Positions 1-8,885 of a stretch of 32,131 bases of DNA are shown here, piece by piece. The notes below the pieces were generated by a model. That model was not told the origin of the DNA and searched no databases. It saw only the letters and a program-made list of their open reading frames with translations. Position 1 is the first letter of the stretch, and each line of letters opens with the position of its first letter. The stretch is from a virus: positions 1-32,131 of the IMG/VR virus record IMGVR_UViG_3300033146_002715. One strand, given 5' to 3'. The translations under genes were made by a program, and so were the position numbers.

Positions 1-16
1 CTATTCTCTATTTAAT

Positions 17-44
17 ATAATACACTTTTTAGTGTGTATTTAAA
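17..44 (-). promoter_or_regulatory. leftward early-type promoter (TTTAAA-N16-TATTAT)
   Basis: Read on the minus strand, a -35-like TTTAAA preceded by AG lies exactly 16 bases before TATTAT. The same box pair, spacing and much of the spacer (an A-run then GTG) recur at 10758-10785 and 11270-11297, both just upstream of leftward genes. Here the promoter would fire out of the left edge of the window, so its gene is not visible. An overlapping short hairpin (ACACT-TTTT-AGTGT, 22-35) sits in the spacer. Confidence 0.6.
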
Positions 45-179
45 CTCTTTTTCTATTTATATTTATAAAATAAAATAATGTTTTTAAAATATAAATATAA
101 TAAATTATATAAATTATATAAATATAATAAAGTATAAAGTATAAATAATAATAAATAATAATAAATAATAATAAATAAC

Positions 180-194
180 GCAACTTTTTGTTGC
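180..194 (+). promoter_or_regulatory. small hairpin in the tail-tube mRNA leader
   Basis: A 5-bp perfect stem (GCAAC/GTTGC, loop of five T) ends three bases before the AAGGA ribosome site of the tail-tube gene. Upstream, 60-180 is almost pure A/T with AATAATAATAA runs and several TATAAAT-like boxes. I see no gene in 1-207. The hairpin could protect the 5' end of an abundant mRNA or tune ribosome access; both are inferences. Confidence 0.35.
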
Positions 195-207
195 AAGGAA
201 GCAAATT

Positions 208-609
208 ATGGCAGTTAATCAAGCGGCAGTTGGCACGGGTATATCAATTTCTTATGGTGGAACAGTAATAAATGATGTATATGAAATCGGTTTACCAGAT
301 ATAACAATTGAAAAGATAGATGCGACACATTATCTTTCAACAGAATACAGAGAATATATAACTGGTGATCTAAAAACTCCAAACGAAATGACAGTGACTT
401 GTGCATTCCATCCAGGTGATGATATTGAGATTGGTGGAGCAGCTGAAAGTTTAGTAATATCATTTCCAGCAGCTTCAACTGGAGCTCATTCAGCAGCTTC
501 ATGGTCAGTTCAAGCGATTGTAATTGGTAGAAATTATGAAGCACCTATTGAAGAATTAATGAAACAAACTATTACATTTCAATTTTCAGGTGAAATAACA
601 GTAGCATAA
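208..609 (+). CDS. major tail tube protein
   Basis: A 133-aa protein starting at ATG 208 with AAGGA about 9 bases upstream. It begins MAVNQAAVGTG and is mostly predicted beta strand with many Gly/Ala/Ser and no Cys, the look of siphovirus tail tube (TTP) subunits. It would polymerise as hexameric rings around the tape measure protein to form the tail tube. The call rests on size, composition and position: it is followed by the two-frame tail assembly chaperone and then the tape measure gene, the classic order. A 13-bp inverted repeat follows the gene, as expected after a highly expressed structural gene. An alternative would be another beta-rich virion protein of the same module. Confidence 0.75.
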   Translation: MAVNQAAVGTGISISYGGTVINDVYEIGLPDITIEKIDATHYLSTEYREYITGDLKTPNEMTVTCAFHPGDDIEIGGAAESLVISFPAASTGAHSAASWSVQAIVIGRNYEAPIEELMKQTITFQFSGEITVA

Positions 610-617
610 ATAAAACG

Positions 618-690
618 TTCTAACTTATTGATAATACACAAAGGTGCACATTTAATGCAGAACAAAAATCAAATTTACAATAAGTTAGAA
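618..690 (+). terminator. 13-bp perfect inverted repeat after the tail tube gene
   Basis: Bases 618-630 and 678-690 are perfect reverse complements (TTCTAACTTATTG and its complement) with a 47-base loop, followed by ATTTTAT. It lies wholly between the tail tube stop and the chaperone start. The loop contains a GTGCAC palindrome and no convincing coding sequence. It could be a partial terminator/attenuator lowering downstream expression, or a 3' mRNA-stabilising stem. The long loop and weak U-tract make it an atypical intrinsic terminator. Confidence 0.45.
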
Positions 691-752
691 ATTTTATAAA
701 TAATAATAAATATAACAAATAACAATAAATATAACAATAAAAGGAAAATAAT

Positions 753-1465
753 ATGTTGAATTTTAAAGAAATTATGGAAAGTAATGACTCAAAGATTGAG
801 AAAGTGTTTGTAGAAGAGTGGAAAGGTGAAGTTGGAATTAAAATTATGTCTGGAAAAGAACGTGATTCATTTGAAACCGCTATTTTGCAATCGACTGATA
901 ACAAAGGTAATATGAAAGATTCTAAAAATCTTAGAGCATCATTATTAGTTAAAACTATTTGTAATGAACAAGGTGATTTAGTATTCTCTTCACAACAAAT
1001 TAATGATTTAAATAAAAAATCAGCTAAAGTGTTAAATGAATTATTTGATAAAGCTATGGAAATTAATGGTTTAACTAATTCAACTAACGATAAATTAAAA
1101 AAAAATTAGTTAATAATCAACAAAGATTAAAGTGGTTCCATATTTCAGTTACATTAGGAATCACTATAAATGAAGCACAAGAAAAAATAGATTCATTAGA
1201 ATTTGCTGAGTATTGTGCATATTTTGAAATGTATCCACCAGCATCACAAAGGGCTGATATTAATTCAGCTTTAATTCGTCAAAGTGTATTTCAAGTAAAT
1301 GCTTCAAAAAAATCTGATATACCAAAATTAAAAGATTTAATGATAGATTACGAAAAAAATGCATTACCAGTTGATAATGAGCAATTAAATGCTGATTTAT
1401 ATACTAAATTAATGGAAGTTGCTAGTGTTAGAAATGCAACATTGAAGAAACAAAATAAGGTTTAA
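753..1465 (+). CDS. tail assembly chaperone, gpG / gpGT type, -1 ribosomal frameshift
   Basis: The first frame (753-1109, 118 aa, SD AAAAGGA) ends in a nine-A run (1097-1105) read TTA AAA AAA AAT TAG. Both A_AAA_AAA and A_AAA_AAT are canonical -1 slippery heptamers. The -1 frame is open through the run and continues to 1465. It carries EFAEYCAYFEMYPPASQRAD, which resembles the gpT domain of lambda-like chaperones (E..W.AY..LEP.G..RAD). Slippage at the run gives a fusion of about 237 aa. In the lambda system the short form and the fusion both bind the tape measure protein and recruit tail tube subunits, at a ratio set by the slip. The position, right between tail tube and tape measure, is the expected one. 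The ATG at 1229 lies inside the extension, has no clear SD and is unlikely to be a separate start. Confidence 0.82.
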
Positions 1466-1468
1466 AAT

Positions 1469-4015
1469 ATGGATAATATTGGAATGATGAACATAGGTGT
1501 TGGGTTAAACACTAAAAAGTTTGAAACTGGTATAAAAATGATTAACAATCAAGTTAGATCATTAAATGAAAGTTTTATGGATATTGCTGATTCATCTATG
1601 GAAATTGGACAAAAATTAGCTAAAAATGTAGTCTTACCATTAGCATTAATAGGTGGTGCAAGTACAAAAGTTGCAGCTGATTTTGAGACAATGAAAATAA
1701 GTTTAGAAGGATTAACAGGTTCAACTGAAAATGCTACTAAGTTATTCGAAACAATGAAACAGTTTAGTGCAACTACTCCATTCCAATTAAATGATATTGT
1801 AAAAGCTGGTCAAACTATGTTAGGAATGTCATATTCAACTGAAAATTTGCTTTTAAATCTAAGAATGTTAGGTGATGTTGCAGCTGGTGCAAATGTTCCA
1901 TTAACAGAGATTGCTAAGATTATGGGTAAGATTAGAGCTAAAGGTAAAGCTTCGATGGAAGAAATAAACCAATTAGTTGAAAGACAAATTCCATTAATGG
2001 ATGAATTAATAAAAACATATAAAGATGCACCTTCATTTTTCACAGCTTTAAGAAAAGGTAAAGTATCTTTTAATGATGTTAATACTGCTATTAAAAATAT
2101 GACAAGTGAGTCTGGAATGTTTTTCAATCAAACAATAAAACAATCTAAAACATTAAATGGTAAATTATCAACATTGTATGATAATATTAAAAATACTGTA
2201 GCATTATTAGGTGATCAATTAATGCCAATAATAAAACCAATTTTAGATACTGCAATATCAATTTTAGAATTAGTTCAAAAAATACCAACTAAACTTATAG
2301 CAGTTCTTGCAGTAGTTAGTTCAATAGGATTTGCATTTGCTGCAGTTGGCTCAGCTGTTTTAGTATTTGTTGGTATGTTGGGATTTATGTTTGGTGAGAG
2401 TTATAAAACTTATAAAATAATAACACAAATGATACCGATATTATTTACAGGTGCAGGTGCAATTAAACTTCAAGGTAAAGAATATAAATTAAATTACGAA
2501 ACTTTGTTGAAAATTAAAAAATTAAATCAACAAAATGCGTTAGCTGGAACAAAAGCTATATTAGTTGAAAAAATTAAACAACGTTACGAAAAAAGTAGAG
2601 TAAAAACACTTATGAGGTTTATTTCAACTGACGAAAAAAACATCAAAATACAAAAATTAAAATTAAAATATGACAAACAGATACGAAAAATCGAAGTTTT
2701 AAGTGAAGTTGGTAATAACAAACTATTAATGCTTCACAATGATATTGCGAAAAAGAATGTTAGTGCAATATCAGCAGCTGGTTCATTAAATAGGATTTTT
2801 GGTAAATTATTAATTAAAACTAAAGCGATTGGTGTTGCAATGATGGCTTGGAGTGGAATATCTGGACTTCCTGCTCAAATTAGCAAAATAACATTTAGTA
2901 TGAAAGGATTATCAGCTGCAATAGGCGCAGTTAGAATTGCTACAATGGGTTTATTAACAGTTTTTGCAAAAATAGCATTACCAATTATTGCAATTTATAC
3001 AATTGTTTCTAGTATTAATGGAGAATGGTTAAGTATGAATGAAATATTATGGATGATATTAACACCTATTGCACAAATAGTAAGCTTATTAGAATATATT
3101 GTGTATGGAATATTTGCAGTACTTTCTGGAGTAGTATCTGGTATAGTTTGGGCATTTTATGGATTGTTACAAGCTGTTGATGGAATTGCAATTGGAATTT
3201 TTAATATGATTGGTTATCTTAAAACTGTTGGTAACATTATAATAGCGACTGTTGGTCCAGCTTTTGATTGGTTATGGTCTAATTTAAAAATTATAGGAAA
3301 TAATATTGGAATAGCATTTGGTGCAATGGGTGGAGTGATTAAAAATGGTTTTATTGAATTTTTTAATTGGTTTGAAACGAAAATGGGATATTTAGTAGGA
3401 AAATTAGATTATGTTGTAGCAAGACTTAAAGCTGCATTTAGTGGTAATTTTTCTGGTAGTGGTATAACAGATTATACTGAAGAACTTGTTAAAACAATAA
3501 AAGAGAAACAAACTAAACCTGAAGATTTACAAACACCTGAATATCAATCACTTGCAAAAATAGCACCTGCTGATTATTCTGGATTTAAATCACATGAATG
3601 GGATTCAACTTCACCTTTAAAAGGGTTATTAGATGGAACAAAAGATGCTGCTAAAGGTATTTATAATAATGGTATAAAACAATTTGATGATATAACAAGA
3701 GGTGAAGGTATAGGTGCGGGTATACAAAAATTTGCAGATTCATTATTAGATACTGAAAAACCTAAAGATCCAATAGCTAAATCTAAAAATGATAAAAAAG
3801 ATAGTGAAGGTAAAGTTAAAAAAGAAACTAAATTTGGTGAAATGATGTTTACAGGAGCACTTTCAACTTACGAAAACGAATTGAAAATTAAAGGTGCAAC
3901 TGTTGATTCTAAAGTTGATACTGCAGCAATAAATACTGAAAAACATACTAAATCAATCGCTAAAAATATTAAAAAAATTAATAATAAAACAAAAGAAGTA
4001 AACTTAGGAAAATAA
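1469..4015 (+). CDS. tape measure protein
   Basis: An 848-aa protein that sets tail length and is ejected with the DNA. Residues about 60-230 match the N-terminal tape-measure domain (DFETMKISLEGLTGSTENAT, then a TPFQLNDIVKAGQ stretch and ANVPLTEIAKIMGKIRAKG). Three long hydrophobic blocks lie near residues 272-306, 480-515 and 525-568, typical of tape measures thought to form a membrane channel. The C-terminal quarter is Lys/Asp-rich and polar. At about 1.5 angstrom per residue the tail would be roughly 125 nm (inference). It starts three bases after the frameshifted chaperone and ends two bases before the next gene, so it is part of one tail operon. No lysozyme or peptidase domain is obvious. 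Confidence 0.9.
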   Translation: MDNIGMMNIGVGLNTKKFETGIKMINNQVRSLNESFMDIADSSMEIGQKLAKNVVLPLALIGGASTKVAADFETMKISLEGLTGSTENATKLFETMKQFSATTPFQLNDIVKAGQTMLGMSYSTENLLLNLRMLGDVAAGANVPLTEIAKIMGKIRAKGKASMEEINQLVERQIPLMDELIKTYKDAPSFFTALRKGKVSFNDVNTAIKNMTSESGMFFNQTIKQSKTLNGKLSTLYDNIKNTVALLGDQLMPIIKPILDTAISILELVQKIPTKLIAVLAVVSSIGFAFAAVGSAVLVFVGMLGFMFGESYKTYKIITQMIPILFTGAGAIKLQGKEYKLNYETLLKIKKLNQQNALAGTKAILVEKIKQRYEKSRVKTLMRFISTDEKNIKIQKLKLKYDKQIRKIEVLSEVGNNKLLMLHNDIAKKNVSAISAAGSLNRIFGKLLIKTKAIGVAMMAWSGISGLPAQISKITFSMKGLSAAIGAVRIATMGLLTVFAKIALPIIAIYTIVSSINGEWLSMNEILWMILTPIAQIVSLLEYIVYGIFAVLSGVVSGIVWAFYGLLQAVDGIAIGIFNMIGYLKTVGNIIIATVGPAFDWLWSNLKIIGNNIGIAFGAMGGVIKNGFIEFFNWFETKMGYLVGKLDYVVARLKAAFSGNFSGSGITDYTEELVKTIKEKQTKPEDLQTPEYQSLAKIAPADYSGFKSHEWDSTSPLKGLLDGTKDAAKGIYNNGIKQFDDITRGEGIGAGIQKFADSLLDTEKPKDPIAKSKNDKKDSEGKVKKETKFGEMMFTGALSTYENELKIKGATVDSKVDTAAINTEKHTKSIAKNIKKINNKTKEVNLGK

Positions 4016-4016
4016 T

Positions 4017-4997
4017 ATGGCTGTAACAATAAATGAATTAACTGAGGATAGATCAGGAAGTGTAAGTGTAAGTGATGGTATAATTGTAAAAACATTCGAA
4101 AGATATTTTATGGCAATTACAACCGATTTGGAAACTGAAACTGTAAAATCTATATTAGAGAATGATGATATACCTAAAATAGGTGATACACATCCAGATT
4201 TTGTAAGTAGCACAGAATATGAACCTAAATGTGTTAATATAGATATAGCAGTTAAAGATGATAAATTTAGATTAGTCCTTGTTATAACTTGTGAATATTC
4301 AAGTGAAAGTATGGGTGGATTCCCTTGGGACGAACCTGCAATAATATCATTTTCACACAAACCTTATGAAGTAGTAATTGATAAAGCTTATCGATTAGAA
4401 CCTGAAACAATTGAGAATGAAAGTTATGAGAAAGATAAAAGGGGTGAACCAACAGTTACAATTGAAAATAGTGCTAAAAAACCTTTTGCAAAACCTGAAA
4501 TGAGAGAAATTATGAATCTTGTTATTCATATCAATAAAAAATATAGACAAGATAAATTTGATATTGAAGATGTAAAAAGACTAAAAGATACTGTTAATGA
4601 TGGTCCAATTTCAATAGCTGGTGTTAAAATACCAGATTATAGAGGTAGATTAACTGCAATAGAACCAGACTTGAAAAGATTTGATCATATTGAAAATGGT
4701 GAAAATACTATTACATTATATTGGGATGTAAATATTTCAGTTGAAATACAAGAAACAAATTGGTCAATGAAACCATTAGATCAAGGTTATAAAGATATTA
4801 ATGACAAACCATATAAAAATGCTGGTGAAAATAGTGATACTTTATATAAATTAAATGAAGATGGTGAATTTAAATCTAAAGAAGATCAATCTAAACCAGC
4901 TGATGAATTGATATTTTATACATATTGGCCATTAGTATGGAAAGTGTTAGATTTACCAACAGAATTGCCATTAGCTAAAGAATTTCCAAAGGTTTAA
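4017..4997 (+). CDS. tail-tip/virion structural protein of unknown family
   Basis: A 326-aa acidic protein beginning MAVTINELTEDRSGS; its SD (AGGAAA) lies inside the tape measure C-terminus. No motif I can name. It has a beta-rich look, no signal peptide and no membrane segment. Position immediately after the tape measure suggests a distal-tail or baseplate component, where siphoviruses place the protein that caps the tube. One noticeable stretch is KIGDTHPDF near residue 55. The next gene follows after two bases. The tail-tip role comes from context only. Confidence 0.6.
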   Translation: MAVTINELTEDRSGSVSVSDGIIVKTFERYFMAITTDLETETVKSILENDDIPKIGDTHPDFVSSTEYEPKCVNIDIAVKDDKFRLVLVITCEYSSESMGGFPWDEPAIISFSHKPYEVVIDKAYRLEPETIENESYEKDKRGEPTVTIENSAKKPFAKPEMREIMNLVIHINKKYRQDKFDIEDVKRLKDTVNDGPISIAGVKIPDYRGRLTAIEPDLKRFDHIENGENTITLYWDVNISVEIQETNWSMKPLDQGYKDINDKPYKNAGENSDTLYKLNEDGEFKSKEDQSKPADELIFYTYWPLVWKVLDLPTELPLAKEFPKV

Positions 4998-4999
4998 TT

Positions 5000-5926
5000 A
5001 TGCCAACACTTTCAAATAAAGCAATAAATAGAATAACTAAAAGTGTTAAATATACTGAAAGTCGACGTGTAAACTTAGGTAATAGGGGTAGTTATGGAAA
5101 ACCTAATGCTATGTATGGTGATGATGAATATTTATACAAAATTTCAGATGAATCAACTGATGAAAAATGTCAGATTGGTTTTGAGATTGAACAATATGTG
5201 AAATGGGGAGATTATAGTATATACAAATTAAAACCTTTAAACGGAGAAGAACCTATTTATGAGGTTCCTGAAGGTGAAAGTGAAGATGATTATAAAGAGT
5301 ATTATAATGGTGATAAAAAAAATAAAACTAATACTGGTGATCCATTTATTGAATTTAAAAGTGAAGGTAAATATTATATTTATTTAGTTGCATATATAAC
5401 CTATGATAAAAATGATGGCAGAACTATTGAATATAAAGTTGAATCACATTTATATGAAGATACTGTAATAACTTCACATAGATTTGTTCGTATTGCAAGT
5501 GTTATAGTTAAAAATATAGATAATAAACTTAAAATAACAATTTTAGAGAATTTATATAGGGTTTTGTGGGGTTATTGGTCATATCCAAGATATTTATATT
5601 TAGATGATACTTCTACTGATAAAAAAAGTCAAATAACAATCATGGAATTACAAGTTAGATTAGGTGGAAATAGTGAAATATTAGAAGATGAAACTATTGA
5701 AATTAAATTAGAAAATCTACAATATTTATTAGTGGAAATGCAACTTGAATTAGGAGAATTTAAATTAGGAAAATCTACATTAGCAAATGAACTAAAAAAT
5801 AATTCAGGTGCAAATATATATGATTCTATATGTCAATTTGAAACAGAGAAAATAGATGATATATTGTATGTTAAAAAAATAAATGATATAAAACAAATCT
5901 CATATGATTCTGATTGGTGGAGTTAA
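5000..5926 (+). CDS. tail-tip/virion structural protein of unknown family
   Basis: A 308-aa protein, start ATG 5000 with AAAGG about nine bases upstream inside the previous gene's end. Rich in Glu, Asp, Lys and Tyr. The middle (about residues 120-200) alternates like beta strands. Near residues 180-195 is an aromatic cluster (YRVLWGYWSYPRYLYLDD), and the protein ends in SDWWS. I recognise no family. It is translationally coupled to both neighbours (the next ATG directly follows its stop), so the three products of 4017-7798 are probably made together and assemble into the tail tip. Confidence 0.55.
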   Translation: MPTLSNKAINRITKSVKYTESRRVNLGNRGSYGKPNAMYGDDEYLYKISDESTDEKCQIGFEIEQYVKWGDYSIYKLKPLNGEEPIYEVPEGESEDDYKEYYNGDKKNKTNTGDPFIEFKSEGKYYIYLVAYITYDKNDGRTIEYKVESHLYEDTVITSHRFVRIASVIVKNIDNKLKITILENLYRVLWGYWSYPRYLYLDDTSTDKKSQITIMELQVRLGGNSEILEDETIEIKLENLQYLLVEMQLELGEFKLGKSTLANELKNNSGANIYDSICQFETEKIDDILYVKKINDIKQISYDSDWWS

Positions 5927-7798
5927 ATGTCAATTTCACTTTTAGATTTAGAACATCTTTATTCATATGATTATTGTAAAGCATTATTAAAGCAAGATTG
6001 GAGTCAACCAAATGATATTCCGATTGGTGCAAAGATTATATCTCTATTATATTATAGATTATTAGTTCACGCTAAATTTGGTGATAGTACATATTCGCAT
6101 ATTCCAAAACCACCACCAGGTCATTTACCAACTTTACAGAGCCATATAGCTGAAATTCAATATAAAGATGCTTATGTGTTTGAGTATAAAGCTGATATAC
6201 CAATTAATACAGGATATATGTGTATTTCAACTAACACAACAGATTTTATGCAAGGTGAATTTACAACTATGATTAATGAATGTTATGATGAAGAGACTAA
6301 AAAGTATAGTGGAAAAGTGGTATTTAATCAACGTTGGCATATTGATAATAAATATGTTAATGTTAAATTAAAAGATGAAAATAATAAAGATTATATTAAA
6401 AATTTTAAAATAAAACCTGATAATTACACATCTAGTGCAGTTTATTATTTTTATAAAGACTTAGCTAAAATAAAAATAGGTGAAAAATTAGGATATACAT
6501 TAAATATATTAACTAAAAATTTATTTACTGTTGGATCAATACCAGCTGATATACGAGATTGTGAAATTTATAGAGAAACCAAAGGTAACGATGGTGGTCC
6601 TTCAAATCCACCTTTTGAAATTCCAGATTTAGATTGTAAAATACCAATAACATATTACGAAAGTCCACATTTTCCAGAAGAGAATGATAGAGGTTATAAA
6701 GATCATTATTTAATAGATGATGAATTAAAGTTTGATATTAAAGAGTTTTATGAAGATTATAATTTCAAACCTTATACACTATCATTTATTTTCGGAAATA
6801 TAAAAAAATATCATAAACTAAAAGAAGATGAAGAAAAACCTAATTTTGGGTGTGGATTAACTTATGTAAACTACAGATTTCTTCCTTTTCATATTTTTGG
6901 TGAGGTTAATAGAGGAGGAAGTGGTTATAGAATGAATGGTAATTATCTATATAAATATGAAGAGGATTATGAAGCTTATTATGACAGAATAACATATCAA
7001 GTTGGTATGAGTTGTTATAATAGAGAGCCAAGTGAAGAACCTTTTATTTCACATTGGTATCCATTTGAAGGTGAAGAATATGAAACTGAAATTACAAGTT
7101 GGGGTAATGAACAAAACACTACTATTTCTCAAAATAGACATGATTTTAGTGATTATGATCCAATACCAGGTGAGCATGATGAAAGTATTGAAGATAGTAT
7201 TGCACGTGAAAAACAAAATGTATTTTTAAGTGAACAATTACAAGCATTAAAAGATAATGGTGTTAAAGATAATGATATTATAATGGATTGGAAAGTTAGT
7301 AAAGGTGATCCAGTATTTGAACATTCTTTTCAAAATAAGTCTGGTGGTTTTTCAACAAATAGAACTAGCACAAAATGGCATACACCTGGTACAATAAAAG
7401 TTGAATATTGTGGTAATCCAATACCACCACTTGAAGATTTTAATGTGATATTAAATACTAAAACAATTAAATTAAAACCTATTGATGAAAAGTTTCCACA
7501 GTTAAGTTTATCAACAGGTGAAATAAAAGCTGGAAAAGATTATCAAGTTAAGCCAACTCCACAACCATTAGTAAAACCATCTATTGAATTATCATCGACT
7601 CATTATGAATTTAACCATCAAAATGAGGATTTATCTTGGACACGTTCTGGTGAACAAAAAAATTGTTATAAATTTAAGTTGTATAATGATGAAGATCCAC
7701 CTGAATTAATAAATCCAAGTGTATCAACTGGTGATAATGTTACAAATAAAATTATATTTTATTCAACTGGTGATCAAAGTTTACCGATTAAACTTTAA
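5927..7798 (+). CDS. large tail-tip/baseplate-like protein of unknown family
   Basis: A 623-aa protein whose ATG directly abuts the previous stop, with TGGAG as SD. Rich in Tyr, Asp, Glu and Pro. It has a Pro cluster near residues 61-68 (PKPPPGHLP) and a C-terminal third with short repeated-looking strands (SLSTGEIKAGKDYQ, then LSSTHYEF). No hydrolase or membrane motif is apparent. By size and place it could be the tail hub or a receptor-contact protein, but no family is recognisable. Its TAA shares bases with the stop of the convergent gene on the other strand, and there is no visible terminator. Confidence 0.55.
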   Translation: MSISLLDLEHLYSYDYCKALLKQDWSQPNDIPIGAKIISLLYYRLLVHAKFGDSTYSHIPKPPPGHLPTLQSHIAEIQYKDAYVFEYKADIPINTGYMCISTNTTDFMQGEFTTMINECYDEETKKYSGKVVFNQRWHIDNKYVNVKLKDENNKDYIKNFKIKPDNYTSSAVYYFYKDLAKIKIGEKLGYTLNILTKNLFTVGSIPADIRDCEIYRETKGNDGGPSNPPFEIPDLDCKIPITYYESPHFPEENDRGYKDHYLIDDELKFDIKEFYEDYNFKPYTLSFIFGNIKKYHKLKEDEEKPNFGCGLTYVNYRFLPFHIFGEVNRGGSGYRMNGNYLYKYEEDYEAYYDRITYQVGMSCYNREPSEEPFISHWYPFEGEEYETEITSWGNEQNTTISQNRHDFSDYDPIPGEHDESIEDSIAREKQNVFLSEQLQALKDNGVKDNDIIMDWKVSKGDPVFEHSFQNKSGGFSTNRTSTKWHTPGTIKVEYCGNPIPPLEDFNVILNTKTIKLKPIDEKFPQLSLSTGEIKAGKDYQVKPTPQPLVKPSIELSSTHYEFNHQNEDLSWTRSGEQKNCYKFKLYNDEDPPELINPSVSTGDNVTNKIIFYSTGDQSLPIKL

Positions 7799-7953
7799 AA
7801 AAATACAAATAATAAAGTTAATGAAATTAAAAATGTCAATACACCAATTACATAGGTTTTAATTGTATAAATTAAATTGTTATATTTAGCACTTAAAGCG
7901 TAATATTCTAATTCTATTTTTGATAAATCTAATTGTTCATTTTTATTTAACAT
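7795..7953 (-). CDS. 52-aa single-TM protein (possible lysis accessory)
   Basis: Start chosen at ATG 7953 (MLNKNEQLDL) because AAAGGTG lies seven bases upstream. An in-frame ATG at 7983 lacks this. The N-terminal 30 residues look like a charged amphipathic helix. A single hydrophobic segment (YVIGVLTFLISLTLLFVFF) forms the C-terminus. This N-helix/C-anchor plan is that of XhlA-like hemolysin/holin accessory proteins, but the resemblance is architectural only. It overlaps the end of the homing endonuclease gene by 11 bases and its TAA shares bases with the stop of the convergent tail gene. Confidence 0.55.
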   Translation of the reverse strand: MLNKNEQLDLSKIELEYYALSAKYNNLIYTIKTYVIGVLTFLISLTLLFVFF

Positions 7954-8539
7954 TTTTAGCACCTTTGTTATATTTTTTACCAAGGGATTTATGTATCCAT
8001 GTTCCTTGATTTAGTAGTTCGACAGGTTGTAATGATAATTCGCCTGTTTTAATATTTCGTAATATCATTTTTCCTTGATGAGCATTAGAAATTTTAATTT
8101 TAGTTGCTTTATCTCTAGGTTTATTTAATTTAGCTTTTGAAATTTTTTCACTTCTAATTTTATTTTTTTCGTTTGATAATATATTAGCAGTTGAAGAACC
8201 GTTAATTAAATTTAATACTAAATCTTCTTTTAAAATTTGATTTAAAATCAATTTTTCAAGTTCATTTGCTAATTTAACATTATTTGAACTAAACAAAATA
8301 TTTTTAGTTAAATTAGATTTACCGTGTTCTTTAATATAGTTTGTTAAGTTTTTACCACTACCGAAATAATTGTTCTTTTTGTAGTGTCGAACAGTTTGTT
8401 TTCCAACATAAATAAATTCGTTATTAATGTTTGTAACATAAGTTGTAAAATATAAATCTGATGTAGATTCTTTATTGTTTTGCTTAAAGTTTTTAGTGAT
8501 TGACTCGATTTCAGTTTTGATTTCGTTAAATGTTTTCAT
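7943..8539 (-). CDS. GIY-YIG homing endonuclease with NUMOD3-like repeats
   Basis: A 198-aa free-standing nuclease. A degenerate GIY-YIG core occupies about residues 30-110 (TTYVTN...EFIYVGK, NYFGSG, YIKEHGKSNLTK, a Glu in ANELEKLI). Two NUMOD3-like DNA-binding repeats follow (RSEKISKAKLNK near 129-140 and TKIKISNAHQGKM near 146-158), then a C-terminal segment typical of phage Seg/Hef-type enzymes. It would cleave a related phage lacking the gene and spread by repair. The first motif is YVT rather than GIY, but the YVG tyrosine and the Glu are present, so activity is plausible. SD AAAGGA; a TATAAATA-bearing 15-mer sits about 55 bp upstream. It is inserted antisense between the tail and terminase modules. 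Confidence 0.8.
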   Translation of the reverse strand: MKTFNEIKTEIESITKNFKQNNKESTSDLYFTTYVTNINNEFIYVGKQTVRHYKKNNYFGSGKNLTNYIKEHGKSNLTKNILFSSNNVKLANELEKLILNQILKEDLVLNLINGSSTANILSNEKNKIRSEKISKAKLNKPRDKATKIKISNAHQGKMILRNIKTGELSLQPVELLNQGTWIHKSLGKKYNKGAKNVK

Positions 8540-8643
8540 TTTATTATTTTTCCTTTGTTTGTTGTATATATTTATAATATACGTTATATATTTATATTTA
8601 TAAAATTAAAATAAACTTTTATCAAATATATATAAATAATTAT

Positions 8644-8709
8644 AGTCAGTGGAATGAGGTTTTTTTATATTTCATATAAAATTTTCCTTCCTCATTTCAT
8701 TGACTTTTT
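8644..8709. terminator. large hairpin between endonuclease and terminase genes
   Basis: Bases 8644-8659 pair with 8690-8705 over 16 positions (14 Watson-Crick plus two G-U as plus-strand RNA). A nested stem sits inside (TTTATAT/ATATAAA around a TTC loop), and TTTTT follows. It lies in the divergent gap between the leftward endonuclease and the rightward terminase operon. It is most like an intrinsic terminator for rightward readthrough. A packaging or recombination site next to the terminase gene is an alternative. Confidence 0.5.
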
Positions 8710-8752
8710 ATAAATAAAAATATAAATATAAATATAAAGGAAAATGTAAATT

Positions 8753-8884
8753 ATGAATGAAATGGTAGAAAAAAATAGAAAAAAGTTAAGAGATAGTATA
8801 TTAAAATGTAGAGATATGTTAAATCGAAGAAAAAAGATTAAAACAATGCAATATAATAACAAAAATAATATAGGCCCATTTTAA
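8753..8884 (+). CDS. 43-aa basic protein upstream of terminase
   Basis: ATG 8753 with AAAGGA about ten bases upstream and two overlapping TATAAATA boxes ending 18 bp before the start. The product begins MNEMVEKNRKKLRDS and is a Lys/Arg-rich, probably helical peptide. It ends one base before the terminase ATG, so the two are co-translated. It is far too short for a normal small terminase and shows no helix-turn-helix. It may be a DNA-binding accessory or just a leader peptide. Confidence 0.55.
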   Translation: MNEMVEKNRKKLRDSILKCRDMLNRRKKIKTMQYNNKNNIGPF

Positions 8885-8885
8885 A

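Noticed and set aside
40-222. leftward 60-codon frame before the tail tube
   Set aside because: Tyr/Ile-only low-complexity translation of AT repeats overlapping the tail tube start; no SD.
1229-1465. separate 78-aa gene
   Set aside because: It lies in the middle of the frameshift extension of the tail chaperone and has no ribosome site.
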